NCBI RefSeq assembly: GCF_021107415.1
Contig: NZ_JAIOSW010000365.1
Coordinates: 1-22,392, forward strand
Reading direction: 5' to 3'
From: Desulfobacula sp.
GTDB lineage: Bacteria > Desulfobacterota > Desulfobacteria > Desulfobacterales > Desulfobacteraceae
Length of the DNA: 22,392 nt
This document shows, one piece after another, positions 6,303 to 14,329 of this stretch. The translations under genes were made by a program, and so were the position numbers. Every line of letters starts with the position of its first letter. Position 1 is the stretch's first letter. The notes under the pieces were generated by a model, which was not told the origin of the DNA, searched no databases, and saw nothing but the letters and a program-made list of their open reading frames with translations.

Positions 6303-9300
6303 TTAGTTGTTCACCTGGAAATCAGAAAACAGGTTTGCCTGATCTAATACCATTTCCGTTGCGAGAGCCTGCATGTCAGGCGGATATCCATACTTTCGCA
6401 GTAACCGTTTAACAATGACTTTCATTTTCGCCCGTACATTCTCTTTAATATTCCAGTCAATGGTAACATTGCTTTTAATTCTTTCCACAAGCACTGCGGA
6501 AAGTTCCCGCAGTTTGTCTTTTCCCATGACATCACGGGCGCTTTGATTCTGTGACAGGGCATCATAAAATGCCAGTTCATGGATTGAAAGACCAAGCGCT
6601 TCTCCCCGCTGATCCGCTTGTTTAATATCTTTTGCAAGCTTGATCAATTCTTCTATGACTTCTGTGGAGGTGAGAAGCTTGTTCTGATATTTTCTGACTG
6701 CAGCATCCAAAAGTTCTAATAATTTTCTGCTCTGGACAAGATTTGTTTTTTTTCTGGCCTTGATTTCATCGTTAAGAAGCTTTTTTAACAGTTCAAGGGC
6801 AAGATTTTTGTGCTCCATACCTTTGATTTCTTCCATGAATTCATCTGACAGGATTGAAATGTTCGGTTTTTTGATCCCGGCTGCATCAAAGATATCAATT
6901 ACTTTGTCGGAAACAACCGCCTGATCAATAACCTGGCGAATGGCAGTTCCAATTTCTTCGGACGTCCTCCCTCCTTCTGAGATACCAAATTTTTGCAGCC
7001 TTGCCTTTACTGCCTGAAAAAAGGAAACTTTTTCTTTGATATCCATGGCCTCTTTCGAAGGAACGGAAAGGGCGAAGGCTTTTGAAAGTGCTGTAACTTC
7101 GTTGACGAACCGGTCTTTTCCATTATCTATGCTGAGTATGTATTCTTCTGTTTTCAGGATGATGGATAATTTTTCTTTCATTTGTGCAGAAAAATATCCG
7201 TCATACGGCATTCTTTCCAACATCTGCTCAATTATTTCAAGTTTTGACAGCATCAGGTTAATGGCATCTTCCTGGGTTTCAGCGGGTTTGCCTTTTCCTC
7301 CGCTGGCCGTATAAAAGGAAAGGGCCTTTTTTAAATCAGAGGCAATCCCGATATAATCCACAATCAAACCGCCGGGTTTATCAAGATATACCCGGTTCAC
7401 CCTGGCAATGGCCTGCATCAGGCTGTGCCCTTTCATGGGTTTGTCAATGTAAAGAGAATGCAGGCACGGCGCATCAAATCCGGTGAGCCACATATCCCGG
7501 ACAATGACAATCTTAAGCGAATCCTGCGGATCTTTGAACCGGTCTGCCAGAAACCGTCTCTGGGTCTTGCTGGTATGGTGTTTTTCCATCTCAGGGCCGT
7601 CCGATGACGAGGCTGTCATAACAACTTTGATGGCACCTTTGTCAAGATCAGGGCTGTGCCATTCCGGCTTTAATTTAATGATCTCATTATAAAACTTAAC
7701 AGCAATGCGCCGGGTCATGGCAACCATCATGGCCTTGCCTTCAAACACAGAAAGCCGCGCTTCAAAGTGGGCCACCATATCCTGAGCAATACGGGCCACC
7801 CGATCCTTTGATCCAACAATGGCTTCAAGCCTTGTCCATCTGGCTTTTGCCTGTTCAGTGGCAGACAGATCTTCTTTTTCCAGGTCTTGTTCCAGTTCAT
7901 CAATCAGTTGTTGACCTTCTTTGTCAATCCTGATCCTGGCAAGCCTGCTTTCATAGTAAATTTTGACGGTGGCCCGGTCTTTCACGGCCTGGGAAATATC
8001 ATAAATGTCAATATAGTTGCCAAATACCGCAGGCGTGTTCTTGTCTGTCAGTTCCACAGGCGTTCCTGTAAATCCCACAAAGGTGGCATTGGGAAGGGCA
8101 TCCCGGATATATTTGGCAAATCCGTAAAGGGTCTTTTTTCCAGTGACATTGCCCTTGTTATCTTTTATATCCACTTCTCTTGCCTTGAACCCGTACTGAC
8201 TGCGGTGGGCCTCATCTGCAATGACTACGATATTGGACCGGTTCGATAATAATGGATAAACGGCTTCGCCATTTACGGGTGAAAATTTCTGGACCGTGGT
8301 AAACACAATACCGCCGGAAGCCACTTTTAACAGTTCCTGGAGCACATTCCTGTTCTGTGCCTGCACCGGGTCCTGCCGCAGCAACTGCCGGGATGCGGCA
8401 AAGGTATCAAACAGCTGATCATCCAGATCATTCCTGTCGGTCATGACCACAATGGTCGGATTATCAAGTGTTAATACCAGCTTGCCCGTGAAAAAGACCA
8501 TGCTCAGGGATTTGCCACTTCCCTGGGTGTGCCAGATCACGCCGCCCTTCCTGTCCCCTTTTTCCTGATTTTGGACCGTGGGCTGACCATAAACCACCGG
8601 GTCTTCTCTTACAGCCGATTCGCTTTCCGGCTTTGGCGAAGAAGCCCTTATAACTGACTCAAGCGCCTTGTTTACAGCAAAATACTGGTGATAATAGGCA
8701 ATCTTTTTTTCGGTCTGAACCATGGTCATGCCGGTCCTGATATCTTCTTTTCCTGATTTTTCAAACACTGTAAAATACCGGATCAGATCCAGAAGGATCT
8801 TTTTATTGAGCATACCGCAGATCAGGATTTCCAGTTGATTGACGAGCTTTGAGGCCTCAATTTTCCCGTCTTTTGTCTTCCAGGCGGAAAAACGGTTGAA
8901 CCCTGAAGACAATGAACCCACCCGGGCATCCAACCCGTCCGAAATAACAAGAAGGCTGTTAAAAACAAATAATGAAGGAATCACGGATTTATAGGTTTCA
9001 AGCTGCTTGAATGCAGTGGTAAGGATAGCATTTTCATCCACCGGATTTTTTAATTCCATGACAATAAGGGGCAGACCATTAATAAAAATCACGATATCCG
9101 GCCGTTTGTTGACATTGTCTTCCGTCACAGTGAATTGGTTCACGACCAAAAACTCGTTGTTTTCAGGCGTGTCAAAATCAACAAGCCAGACCTTGTCTCC
9201 CCGTGTATCCCCGTCTTTTTGAAACTCCACATCTATACCATTGGTCAAATAGATGTGAAAGGTTTCATTGGTGTTAATCAGATCAAGGGAGGCCAGGTTA

Positions 9301-9521
9301 AAAATTTCCCGAAGGGCCTGTTGCTGTGCATCATCCGGGATGGATGGATTCAAAATATTCACCGCATGGGCAAGCCTGTTTTTTAAAATAACTTCTGTAT
9401 AAGCGGCTCGTTCCGGTTTTTCTCCGTCCGGTGCCATGGTCGGCCCGTAAACATATTCATAAGCTTCCTGCCGGAACAGCTCTATAGCAAAGGATTCAAT
9501 TTTGTTTTCAGATATTTTCAT
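6303..9521 (-). CDS. hsdR: Type I restriction endonuclease R subunit (HsdR)
   Basis: This 1072-aa R subunit belongs to the hsdM operon. The nuclease core is clear: P141-D142 and E156-L-K158 within RPDIVIFINGLPLIVMELKN. The SF2 translocase has Walker A HTQGSGKS near residue 329, DEAH near 435, FTGTP near 482 and the arginine-finger segment QAIARVNRV. A helical C-terminal domain follows, which normally docks on the M2S methylase. The ATG shares one base with the TGA of the MNT-HsdS gene (TGATG), so the two are translationally coupled. Length and motifs are normal with no break. Together with HsdM and HsdS it should make a complete restriction complex that cuts unmethylated DNA at a distance from its recognition site. 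Confidence 0.96.
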   Translation of the reverse strand: MKISENKIESFAIELFRQEAYEYVYGPTMAPDGEKPERAAYTEVILKNRLAHAVNILNPSIPDDAQQQALREIFNLASLDLINTNETFHIYLTNGIDVEFQKDGDTRGDKVWLVDFDTPENNEFLVVNQFTVTEDNVNKRPDIVIFINGLPLIVMELKNPVDENAILTTAFKQLETYKSVIPSLFVFNSLLVISDGLDARVGSLSSGFNRFSAWKTKDGKIEASKLVNQLEILICGMLNKKILLDLIRYFTVFEKSGKEDIRTGMTMVQTEKKIAYYHQYFAVNKALESVIRASSPKPESESAVREDPVVYGQPTVQNQEKGDRKGGVIWHTQGSGKSLSMVFFTGKLVLTLDNPTIVVMTDRNDLDDQLFDTFAASRQLLRQDPVQAQNRNVLQELLKVASGGIVFTTVQKFSPVNGEAVYPLLSNRSNIVVIADEAHRSQYGFKAREVDIKDNKGNVTGKKTLYGFAKYIRDALPNATFVGFTGTPVELTDKNTPAVFGNYIDIYDISQAVKDRATVKIYYESRLARIRIDKEGQQLIDELEQDLEKEDLSATEQAKARWTRLEAIVGSKDRVARIAQDMVAHFEARLSVFEGKAMMVAMTRRIAVKFYNEIIKLKPEWHSPDLDKGAIKVVMTASSSDGPEMEKHHTSKTQRRFLADRFKDPQDSLKIVIVRDMWLTGFDAPCLHSLYIDKPMKGHSLMQAIARVNRVYLDKPGGLIVDYIGIASDLKKALSFYTASGGKGKPAETQEDAINLMLSKLEIIEQMLERMPYDGYFSAQMKEKLSIILKTEEYILSIDNGKDRFVNEVTALSKAFALSVPSKEAMDIKEKVSFFQAVKARLQKFGISEGGRTSEEIGTAIRQVIDQAVVSDKVIDIFDAAGIKKPNISILSDEFMEEIKGMEHKNLALELLKKLLNDEIKARKKTNLVQSRKLLELLDAAVRKYQNKLLTSTEVIEELIKLAKDIKQADQRGEALGLSIHELAFYDALSQNQSARDVMGKDKLRELSAVLVERIKSNVTIDWNIKENVRAKMKVIVKRLLRKYGYPPDMQALATEMVLDQANLFSDFQVNN

Positions 9522-11071
9522 CAGTCACTGACCCTGATCTGACCGGACATGAGTTTGGGTAACAGGGTGTCACGGGTTTTAGCCAGGATCTGTATTTGGG
9601 TTTCATTTTTTTCTTTTTTTAACAAAATGATTTTTAAAGAACTATCGGCTAATTCTATTAGTCTCCAGTCTGGAATAATGACTTCACATTCTTTCAATTC
9701 CGACTGTTTAATACCCTGCACAGTAGAACCAGAACCTCTTCTTTTAACTAAATATTGTCCCACGAAGCTATCTAACCAAAAATATAAATAGGATGGTAAA
9801 ACAACTTGTTGGTCAGCTCGCATAGCAAATACTCTTTGTGCTGGGTAATACTTTGTATTTTCAGATATATAATACAACTCACCCAAAGGCGCTTCTGATG
9901 TCATGATAATATCACCAATTAATAGCTTTTCCGATTGATTAAACAGATCATGGAGCACAAAATTAAATTTATCCCTATTAATCAGATTCCCATTTTTAAC
10001 AAATTTAGCACTCAATGCTGGAATACCACTTTCAACAAATTTTGGAGTTTTTCCCCTATTATCAATTAATGCTTTAAGACAATTGCCAAGTTTTTTTACC
10101 ATCCAACCACCTGGAATCTCCCCCAATTCAGACCCAACCATCTCTCCGCCACTATCCTTATAGGATTTCCCATTTTCATCCGGGAAATTGAAATCCACAA
10201 ACCATTGTTTAAAAAGAGTCTGGGCTATTTTTTCAAGGATTTGGTTTTGTCTTTGAAGGTTATCAATTTTTAAGTCTATACACGAAAGAGTATTCTCGAT
10301 TTTATTTATTTCATTTTTGCTCGCTGGATATTTAACATCAATATTTTTAAAGGTATCCCGTGTTATTGTATTAAAAACTGAACCATGAGTATTTTTCTTA
10401 AGTTTTTGTAGATTATATTTCAGAAGATAATATAAATAGGCGTTTGATAATGGAAACTTTGCCCTCAATCCATAGCAGGATTGATTGAATGCCATCGCCC
10501 CTGATAGCTGAGCTAACTCACCGACAGTTCCTCTGGCTGAAATTATTAAGTCGCCTTTATTCAATAACTTTGTTGAACTATTTTTTAGTCCTATTTCTGT
10601 TATTGATTTCTCAGTCTTAAAAACCCATCTGTTGTCATTTCCAAAATCAACGACCGATAGCCATGGAATATTTCCAGACCAGTATTCCTCTACTGAGGTC
10701 TTGGGTGTCCCTCCACCAACTATTTCAATGATTTCATCTAAAAAGCACTCCTGCCACTCACCATTGTCAATTCCATAAATAATTTTTCCGACCCGATCAA
10801 TATGCTCCTTGAGCTTTTCATTTTTAATACTCTGATAATCCGTAATATCAAAAAAATAAGGCAGTAGAGTCTCTTCTTCCAATTCAAAATGAATGTGGGA
10901 ACAGATACTGGATGTAAGTTTTCCACCTTTTAATGCAATATCGATGTCTGATCCTCTTTGATAAGTACCCATGGCACGGGACCCGTACAAAACAGCAGTT
11001 TCAACTTCCGGGTATTTTCCCAAGACCTGAATGATGGTTTTAATATCCTTCTTTGTTAAGCCACTACTCAT
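9521..11071 (-). CDS. hsdS: MNT nucleotidyltransferase fused to type I specificity subunit HsdS
   Basis: One uninterrupted 516-aa frame. Residues 1 to about 101 are a minimal nucleotidyltransferase of the MntA/HI0073 type: G30-S31-X10-D42-I-D44 (GSX10DXD) and a third acidic residue at about D75 in FFDITDY. With no real linker (IDNGEW at 101-106) it continues as HsdS: a first target-recognition domain beginning GGGTPKTSVEEYW and IPWLSVVDF, a conserved spacer helix (LDLKIDNLQRQNQILEKIAQ region), WFVDFNFP, a second domain from about 310, and the C-terminal helix ending RDTLLPKLMSGQI. HsdS gives DNA sequence specificity to HsdM and HsdR. MNT proteins AMPylate HEPN partners; the HEPN partner is the gene just upstream, overlapping by 8 nt. 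The domain-recognition region is visibly more AT-rich than hsdM or hsdR. An off-frame ATG at about 10770 marks where a separate hsdS would normally start, so a single-base error could mimic the fusion. Confidence 0.92.
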   Translation of the reverse strand: MSSGLTKKDIKTIIQVLGKYPEVETAVLYGSRAMGTYQRGSDIDIALKGGKLTSSICSHIHFELEEETLLPYFFDITDYQSIKNEKLKEHIDRVGKIIYGIDNGEWQECFLDEIIEIVGGGTPKTSVEEYWSGNIPWLSVVDFGNDNRWVFKTEKSITEIGLKNSSTKLLNKGDLIISARGTVGELAQLSGAMAFNQSCYGLRAKFPLSNAYLYYLLKYNLQKLKKNTHGSVFNTITRDTFKNIDVKYPASKNEINKIENTLSCIDLKIDNLQRQNQILEKIAQTLFKQWFVDFNFPDENGKSYKDSGGEMVGSELGEIPGGWMVKKLGNCLKALIDNRGKTPKFVESGIPALSAKFVKNGNLINRDKFNFVLHDLFNQSEKLLIGDIIMTSEAPLGELYYISENTKYYPAQRVFAMRADQQVVLPSYLYFWLDSFVGQYLVKRRGSGSTVQGIKQSELKECEVIIPDWRLIELADSSLKIILLKKEKNETQIQILAKTRDTLLPKLMSGQIRVSD

Positions 11072-11471
11072 TATTGTATTCTTTTTTAAAATAGAAATAC
11101 AGATCCCGTATCATGGGTGCATATATTTTCCTGATTTTTTTATCTATCTTCTCTGCCATCTCATCATCGTAGGTATGCACGGTTTCATTTCTATTTTCCA
11201 ATGCTTCTATCCAATTATGCCCGTCTATAATGATTTCATTTTGAAAGGCCTGTTTTAATACCCCTCTGGGTGATTTTTCTTCAAATCCCTGCTCAAACAG
11301 ATAATCTTTAATGGTTTTCCAGGAAAGTTCAAAAACAATCTCAAAAGCTTGAACCAGACCCATTTTTTCAGCTTCATTGGGTGATTCAATATCCAGAATG
11401 CGCCGAAATATTTGATACGCTCTGTCAAGGTTATCAAATCTCTGTTTCCATCGAATGTCTTTTTTTCCCAT
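11064..11471 (-). CDS. HI0074-type HEPN protein (nucleotidyltransferase substrate-binding family)
   Basis: This 135-aa all-helical protein has the family segments FDNLDRAYQIFRRILDI, FEIVFELSWKTIKDYL and NWIEALENRNETVHTYDDEM. R94-N-E-T-V-H99-T-Y101 fits the HEPN RX4HXY motif, in which Arg and His form an RNase site and the Tyr is the residue AMPylated by MntA-type antitoxins in the Shewanella HepT/MntA pair. It lies between hsdM and the MNT-HsdS gene, overlaps the latter by 8 nt and has GGAG 8 nt before ATG. By context it is a toxin-like partner of the MNT domain. HI0074/HI0073-type pairs next to hsdS are common; toxicity of this one is inferred. Confidence 0.9.
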   Translation of the reverse strand: MGKKDIRWKQRFDNLDRAYQIFRRILDIESPNEAEKMGLVQAFEIVFELSWKTIKDYLFEQGFEEKSPRGVLKQAFQNEIIIDGHNWIEALENRNETVHTYDDEMAEKIDKKIRKIYAPMIRDLYFYFKKEYNNE

Positions 11472-11542
11472 TTTTAATTCTCCGATCTTATATTTCCCGG
11501 CTTACGTTTTCCAGATTTGCCAGACAGTGTCCGGCATTTTGT
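11472..11542 (-). other. 71-bp hsdM-HEPN spacer with imperfect palindrome
   Basis: Positions 11519-11535 read GCCGGACA-C-TGTCTGGC on the minus strand, an 8-bp inverted repeat with one wobble. A 14-codon frame ([14 protein letters not shown]) starts with an ATGA overlapping the hsdM stop, and a second frame through the same DNA reads TLSGKSGKRKPGNIRSEN. The density of short open frames and the palindrome suggest either a leader or operator for the HEPN gene or an interspersed repeat element. It is the only sizeable gap inside the hsd operon. Confidence 0.4.
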
Positions 11543-13090
11543 TCATATCTCAAACCCCACTTTGGCAAGCTGTTTTTTGATTTCAATATCCAGCTTTTGC
11601 GCTTCTTCCATCTGCTCTTTTAACTGCCCGGTCAGAGATTTCATTTTATCTTCAAAAGGAATGCCGTCATCAACTTCGTCCGGGATACCTACATATCTTC
11701 CCGGGGTCAGGACAAATTTATGCTTGACGATTTCCTCCAAATTAGCGGATTTGCAAAACCCTTTGATGTCTTCATAGGTACCGGTGTCTGATTTCCAGTC
11801 ATGATAGGTTCTGGCAACTTCCATGATATCTTTTTCATAATCAAAGGCCCGGTTGCGCCTGTCCACCATATATCCCATATTAGAGGCGTCAATAAAAAGA
11901 ACTTCGTTTTTCCGGTTCCTGTTTTTATTACCGTTTTTGTAACGGCTTAGAAACCAGAGGCAGGCGGGGATGCCGGTATTGTAAAAAAGCTGGGTGGGTA
12001 GCATGACAATGCAGTCCACAAGATCGTCTTCCACAATTTTTTTCCGGATACTGCCTTCGCCGCCGGTATTGGAAGAAAGAGACCCATTGGACAAAACAAA
12101 TCCTGCAATGCCGGTGGGAGCAAGATGGTAGATAAAATGCTGGACCCAGGCAAAGTTAGCATTTCCTTTGGGGGGTGTCCCATACTTCCAGCGGCTGTCT
12201 TCCAAAAGAAGATCCCCTGACCAGTCACTCATGTTAAACGGGGGATTGGCAATGATATAATCTGATTTCAGGTCGGGGTGGGCATCTTTGAGGAAAGAGC
12301 CTTCATTATTCCATTTGACATTGGAAGCGTCAATTCCTCTAATGGCAAGGTTCATTTTTGCCAGGCGCCAGGTGGTCTGGTTGCTCTCCTGGCCATAAAT
12401 AGAGATATCATCCAGTCGTCCCTGGTGGCTCTCAATAAATTTTTCACTCTGGACAAACATGCCGCCACTGCCGCAGCACGGATCAAGGACTCTTCCATTA
12501 TAGGGTTCCAGCATCTCAACCAGCAACCGGACAATGCTTTGGGGGGTATAGAACTGTCCCCCTTTTCGTCCTTCAGCAAGAGCAAATTGACCCAGAAAAT
12601 ATTCGTACACCCGTCCCAATACGTCCTTGGCCTTTGCTTTGGCATCACCCAAGGCAATCCTGCCCACCAGATCGATAAGCTGGCCTAAGGACTGCTTGTC
12701 AAGGTTGGGTTTTGCAAACTCTTTGGGCAGAACCCCTTTAAGGGTCGGATTCTCTTTTTCAATGACAACCATGGCATCATCAATCCGTTTGCCGATATCC
12801 GGTTGTTTTCCATGGGCTTGAAGATAGCTCCACCGGGCGATTTCAGGAACAAAAAAAATACTTTCCGCCTTATATTCATCCTTGTCTTCCGGATCAGCGC
12901 CTTCATATTCTCCTTTGCCCTCAACCAGTTTTGCATACAGCTCTTCAAAGGAGTCTGAAATATATTTAAGAAAAATCAACCCCATAACCACGTGTTTGTA
13001 TTCTGAGGCATCTATGTTCTTGCGCAGTTTGTCTGCTGTCTGCCAGAGGGTTTTTTCAAAGGGCTGATTTTCTGCTTTCTTTTTTGCCAT
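11543..13090 (-). CDS. hsdM: Type I DNA adenine methyltransferase M subunit (HsdM)
   Basis: This is a 515-aa N6-adenine methyltransferase. The N-terminal HsdM domain ([34 protein letters not shown]) precedes the catalytic fold, with [18 protein letters not shown], the SAM-binding motif I D203-PCCGSGGMF, and the catalytic N282-PPF. The C-terminal part ([16 protein letters not shown]) is also typical. A longer frame begins at 13120, but the ATG at 13090 has GGAGA 8 nt upstream and starts [13 protein letters not shown] as in relatives, so I use it. It heads the operon hsdM, HEPN, MNT-hsdS, hsdR. Its product protects host DNA by methylation and forms the core onto which HsdS and HsdR assemble. 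Confidence 0.96.
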   Translation of the reverse strand: MAKKKAENQPFEKTLWQTADKLRKNIDASEYKHVVMGLIFLKYISDSFEELYAKLVEGKGEYEGADPEDKDEYKAESIFFVPEIARWSYLQAHGKQPDIGKRIDDAMVVIEKENPTLKGVLPKEFAKPNLDKQSLGQLIDLVGRIALGDAKAKAKDVLGRVYEYFLGQFALAEGRKGGQFYTPQSIVRLLVEMLEPYNGRVLDPCCGSGGMFVQSEKFIESHQGRLDDISIYGQESNQTTWRLAKMNLAIRGIDASNVKWNNEGSFLKDAHPDLKSDYIIANPPFNMSDWSGDLLLEDSRWKYGTPPKGNANFAWVQHFIYHLAPTGIAGFVLSNGSLSSNTGGEGSIRKKIVEDDLVDCIVMLPTQLFYNTGIPACLWFLSRYKNGNKNRNRKNEVLFIDASNMGYMVDRRNRAFDYEKDIMEVARTYHDWKSDTGTYEDIKGFCKSANLEEIVKHKFVLTPGRYVGIPDEVDDGIPFEDKMKSLTGQLKEQMEEAQKLDIEIKKQLAKVGFEI

Positions 13091-13143
13091 TATGTTGTGT
13101 TCTCCATAAAAAATTCCCACTTAAATTTGTAACTTCAGCGAGT

Positions 13144-13172
13144 ATGATAGAACGTTGCAATTATCGACGCAA
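13144..13172 (-). promoter_or_regulatory. Candidate promoter for the hsdM operon
   Basis: On the minus strand TTGCGT and TATCAT are spaced by exactly 17 nt, giving a leader of about 47-50 nt before the hsdM ATG at 13090. The -10 matches 5 of 6 consensus bases; the -35 matches only 3. It is the best candidate I can see in the 200-bp gap between hepT and hsdM. Confidence 0.35.
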
Positions 13173-13291
13173 GGTTCTTCTCAAAGGATCAAGAAAACTT
13201 GCTTCAGTTTATTTTCGGTATTACTGGTAGATTTTATTGATTGATAATTCTTTTCATTTGGTAAATAATTCAAGCTGCTTTCCTTGTTGGG

Positions 13292-13666
13292 TTAAATTTT
13301 CAAATCCTTTGTCATTTTTTGAATTGTACTCAAAAGTTGAGGAATCTTTCTCTTGCATGTAAAAAATATTGTTTCCGCATTAATGTCGGCGTAGTGGTGT
13401 GTGATAATATCCCGCATTCCCTTTGCCTTTATCCAATCAACATCCGGATACTGTAATAATAATTTTTGATCTGTAATTTTATCCAGATTTTTTAGTGATT
13501 CTCCTATGACGATCAACATCATGCAGATGGCATCCATTTTTTCTATACCTACCGGGGTATCAGTAAAGTCACTTGGCCCTTCTATGATCTGAAAGCGGTC
13601 AATGATTTTTTGGGCAGCTTCTTCGATCTGTCGAAGGACTTCTAAAGCAAGCTCTTTGTCAAGCAT
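13292..13666 (-). CDS. hepT: HepT-like HEPN RNase toxin (DUF86)
   Basis: This 124-aa helical protein of the HepT/DUF86 family has the active-site signature R85-DIIT-H90-H-Y92, an exact RX4HXY match, preceded by the family segment YPDVDWIKAKGMRD. HepT toxins are ribonucleases silenced by MntA, which adds AMP units to the motif Tyr. A longer frame opens with GTG at 13678, but the ATG at 13666 has GAGG 6 nt upstream and is favoured; it overlaps the mntA stop by 8 nt (ATGCTTGA). The antitoxin gene comes first, as is common for this pair. All catalytic residues are present, so the system looks functional. Confidence 0.92.
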   Translation of the reverse strand: MLDKELALEVLRQIEEAAQKIIDRFQIIEGPSDFTDTPVGIEKMDAICMMLIVIGESLKNLDKITDQKLLLQYPDVDWIKAKGMRDIITHHYADINAETIFFTCKRKIPQLLSTIQKMTKDLKI

Positions 13667-13949
13667 ATACCGCCTCACTATCTATTCTTTTTTTTAAAAA
13701 TGGATTCATAGTGTCCTTGTATGTAACAATGTCCACAGGTCTGCGAAGCCTTTTCTCCAAATCATTTTTAATACCTGCAAGCATGAACAAATCCGGTTCT
13801 GATATACGAACGACCACATCCACATCACTGCCTTCCCCGGCCTCATCACGAGCCGCTGATCCGAAAATACCGATTGAAAGAATATTGTATTGCGCTGCAA
13901 CATCTTTTTTATAATTACGAAGTGTTTTAATGATATCCTTTTTGCTCAT
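13659..13949 (-). CDS. mntA: MntA-like nucleotidyltransferase antitoxin
   Basis: This 96-aa minimal nucleotidyltransferase shows G30-S31-X10-D42-V-D44 (IFGSAARDEAGEGSDVDVVV), the GSX10DXD catalytic motif, and RRPVDIVTY with the third acidic residue. The family antitoxin transfers AMP from ATP to the Tyr of the HepT RX4HXY motif and so neutralises it (type VII toxin-antitoxin). The start is supported by a near-perfect AGGAGG 4-5 nt before ATG, the strongest ribosome-binding site seen in the window, as expected for an antitoxin. It is translationally coupled to hepT. This protein is distinct from the MNT domain fused to HsdS, although its GSX10DXD motif falls at the same residue numbers. Confidence 0.92.
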   Translation of the reverse strand: MSKKDIIKTLRNYKKDVAAQYNILSIGIFGSAARDEAGEGSDVDVVVRISEPDLFMLAGIKNDLEKRLRRPVDIVTYKDTMNPFLKKRIDSEAVYA

Positions 13950-14329
13950 TGTGCCTCCTTTCAGACCTTTCTATTTCATCGAATATAGTGAAAAATACCC
14001 GATTCAATAATTGGCCTATACCTTACTACTCAAGGGCTCCATTGTATCATTTCTAAAAATATCCACAACAGGTTTGTTTTAATATCAGAGTAATAATTCT
14101 TGACGTTATCGTAAATTGTTTGGATTTTTTCTGTAATGTTCATTTTCTCTCCAATCCATAACACGAAAAATAACCGGCTTGCCCGGTTCATTTTTGTTGT
14201 TGAAAAAGCATTTAATGTAAAATTAAGTTTTGAAAAAATCCTCTTTCATTTACAGCATATTGTGAAATATTGCTTGATCCTACTCCTTTTCCCCGTCTAT
14301 AGCACCTATGATAAACCTTAAAACATACT
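13950..14329. other. 380-bp intergenic region upstream of mntA
   Basis: This holds the mntA ribosome-binding site (about 13953-13960), an AT-rich leader with TATATT near 13982-13987 as a possible -10 (a 17-nt spacer to a poor TTATTG), and the terminator of the preceding operon at about 14165-14188. A 61-codon plus-strand frame at 14136-14321 has no ribosome-binding site or family character and I do not call it. Confidence 0.55.
14165..14188 (-). terminator. Intrinsic terminator after the TrlF gene (possibly bidirectional)
   Basis: The arms AACCGG and CCGGTT (14172-14188) flank a 5-nt loop. On the minus strand they are followed by ATTTTTCG, and on the plus strand by CATTTTTG. The hairpin sits 142 bases beyond the stop of the 991-aa gene and upstream of mntA, so it separates the two units. 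Confidence 0.65.

Noticed and set aside
12278..12688. 136-aa plus-strand ORF
   Set aside because: Antisense to the catalytic core of hsdM; no ribosome-binding site or recognisable domain.
13091..13120. ATG at 13120 as the hsdM start
   Set aside because: The extra ten residues ([10 protein letters not shown]) are not HsdM-like and overlap the good ribosome-binding site of the ATG at 13090.
14136..14321. 61-aa plus-strand ORF between mntA and the TrlF gene
   Set aside because: It overlaps the terminator hairpin and lacks a ribosome-binding site and family features.
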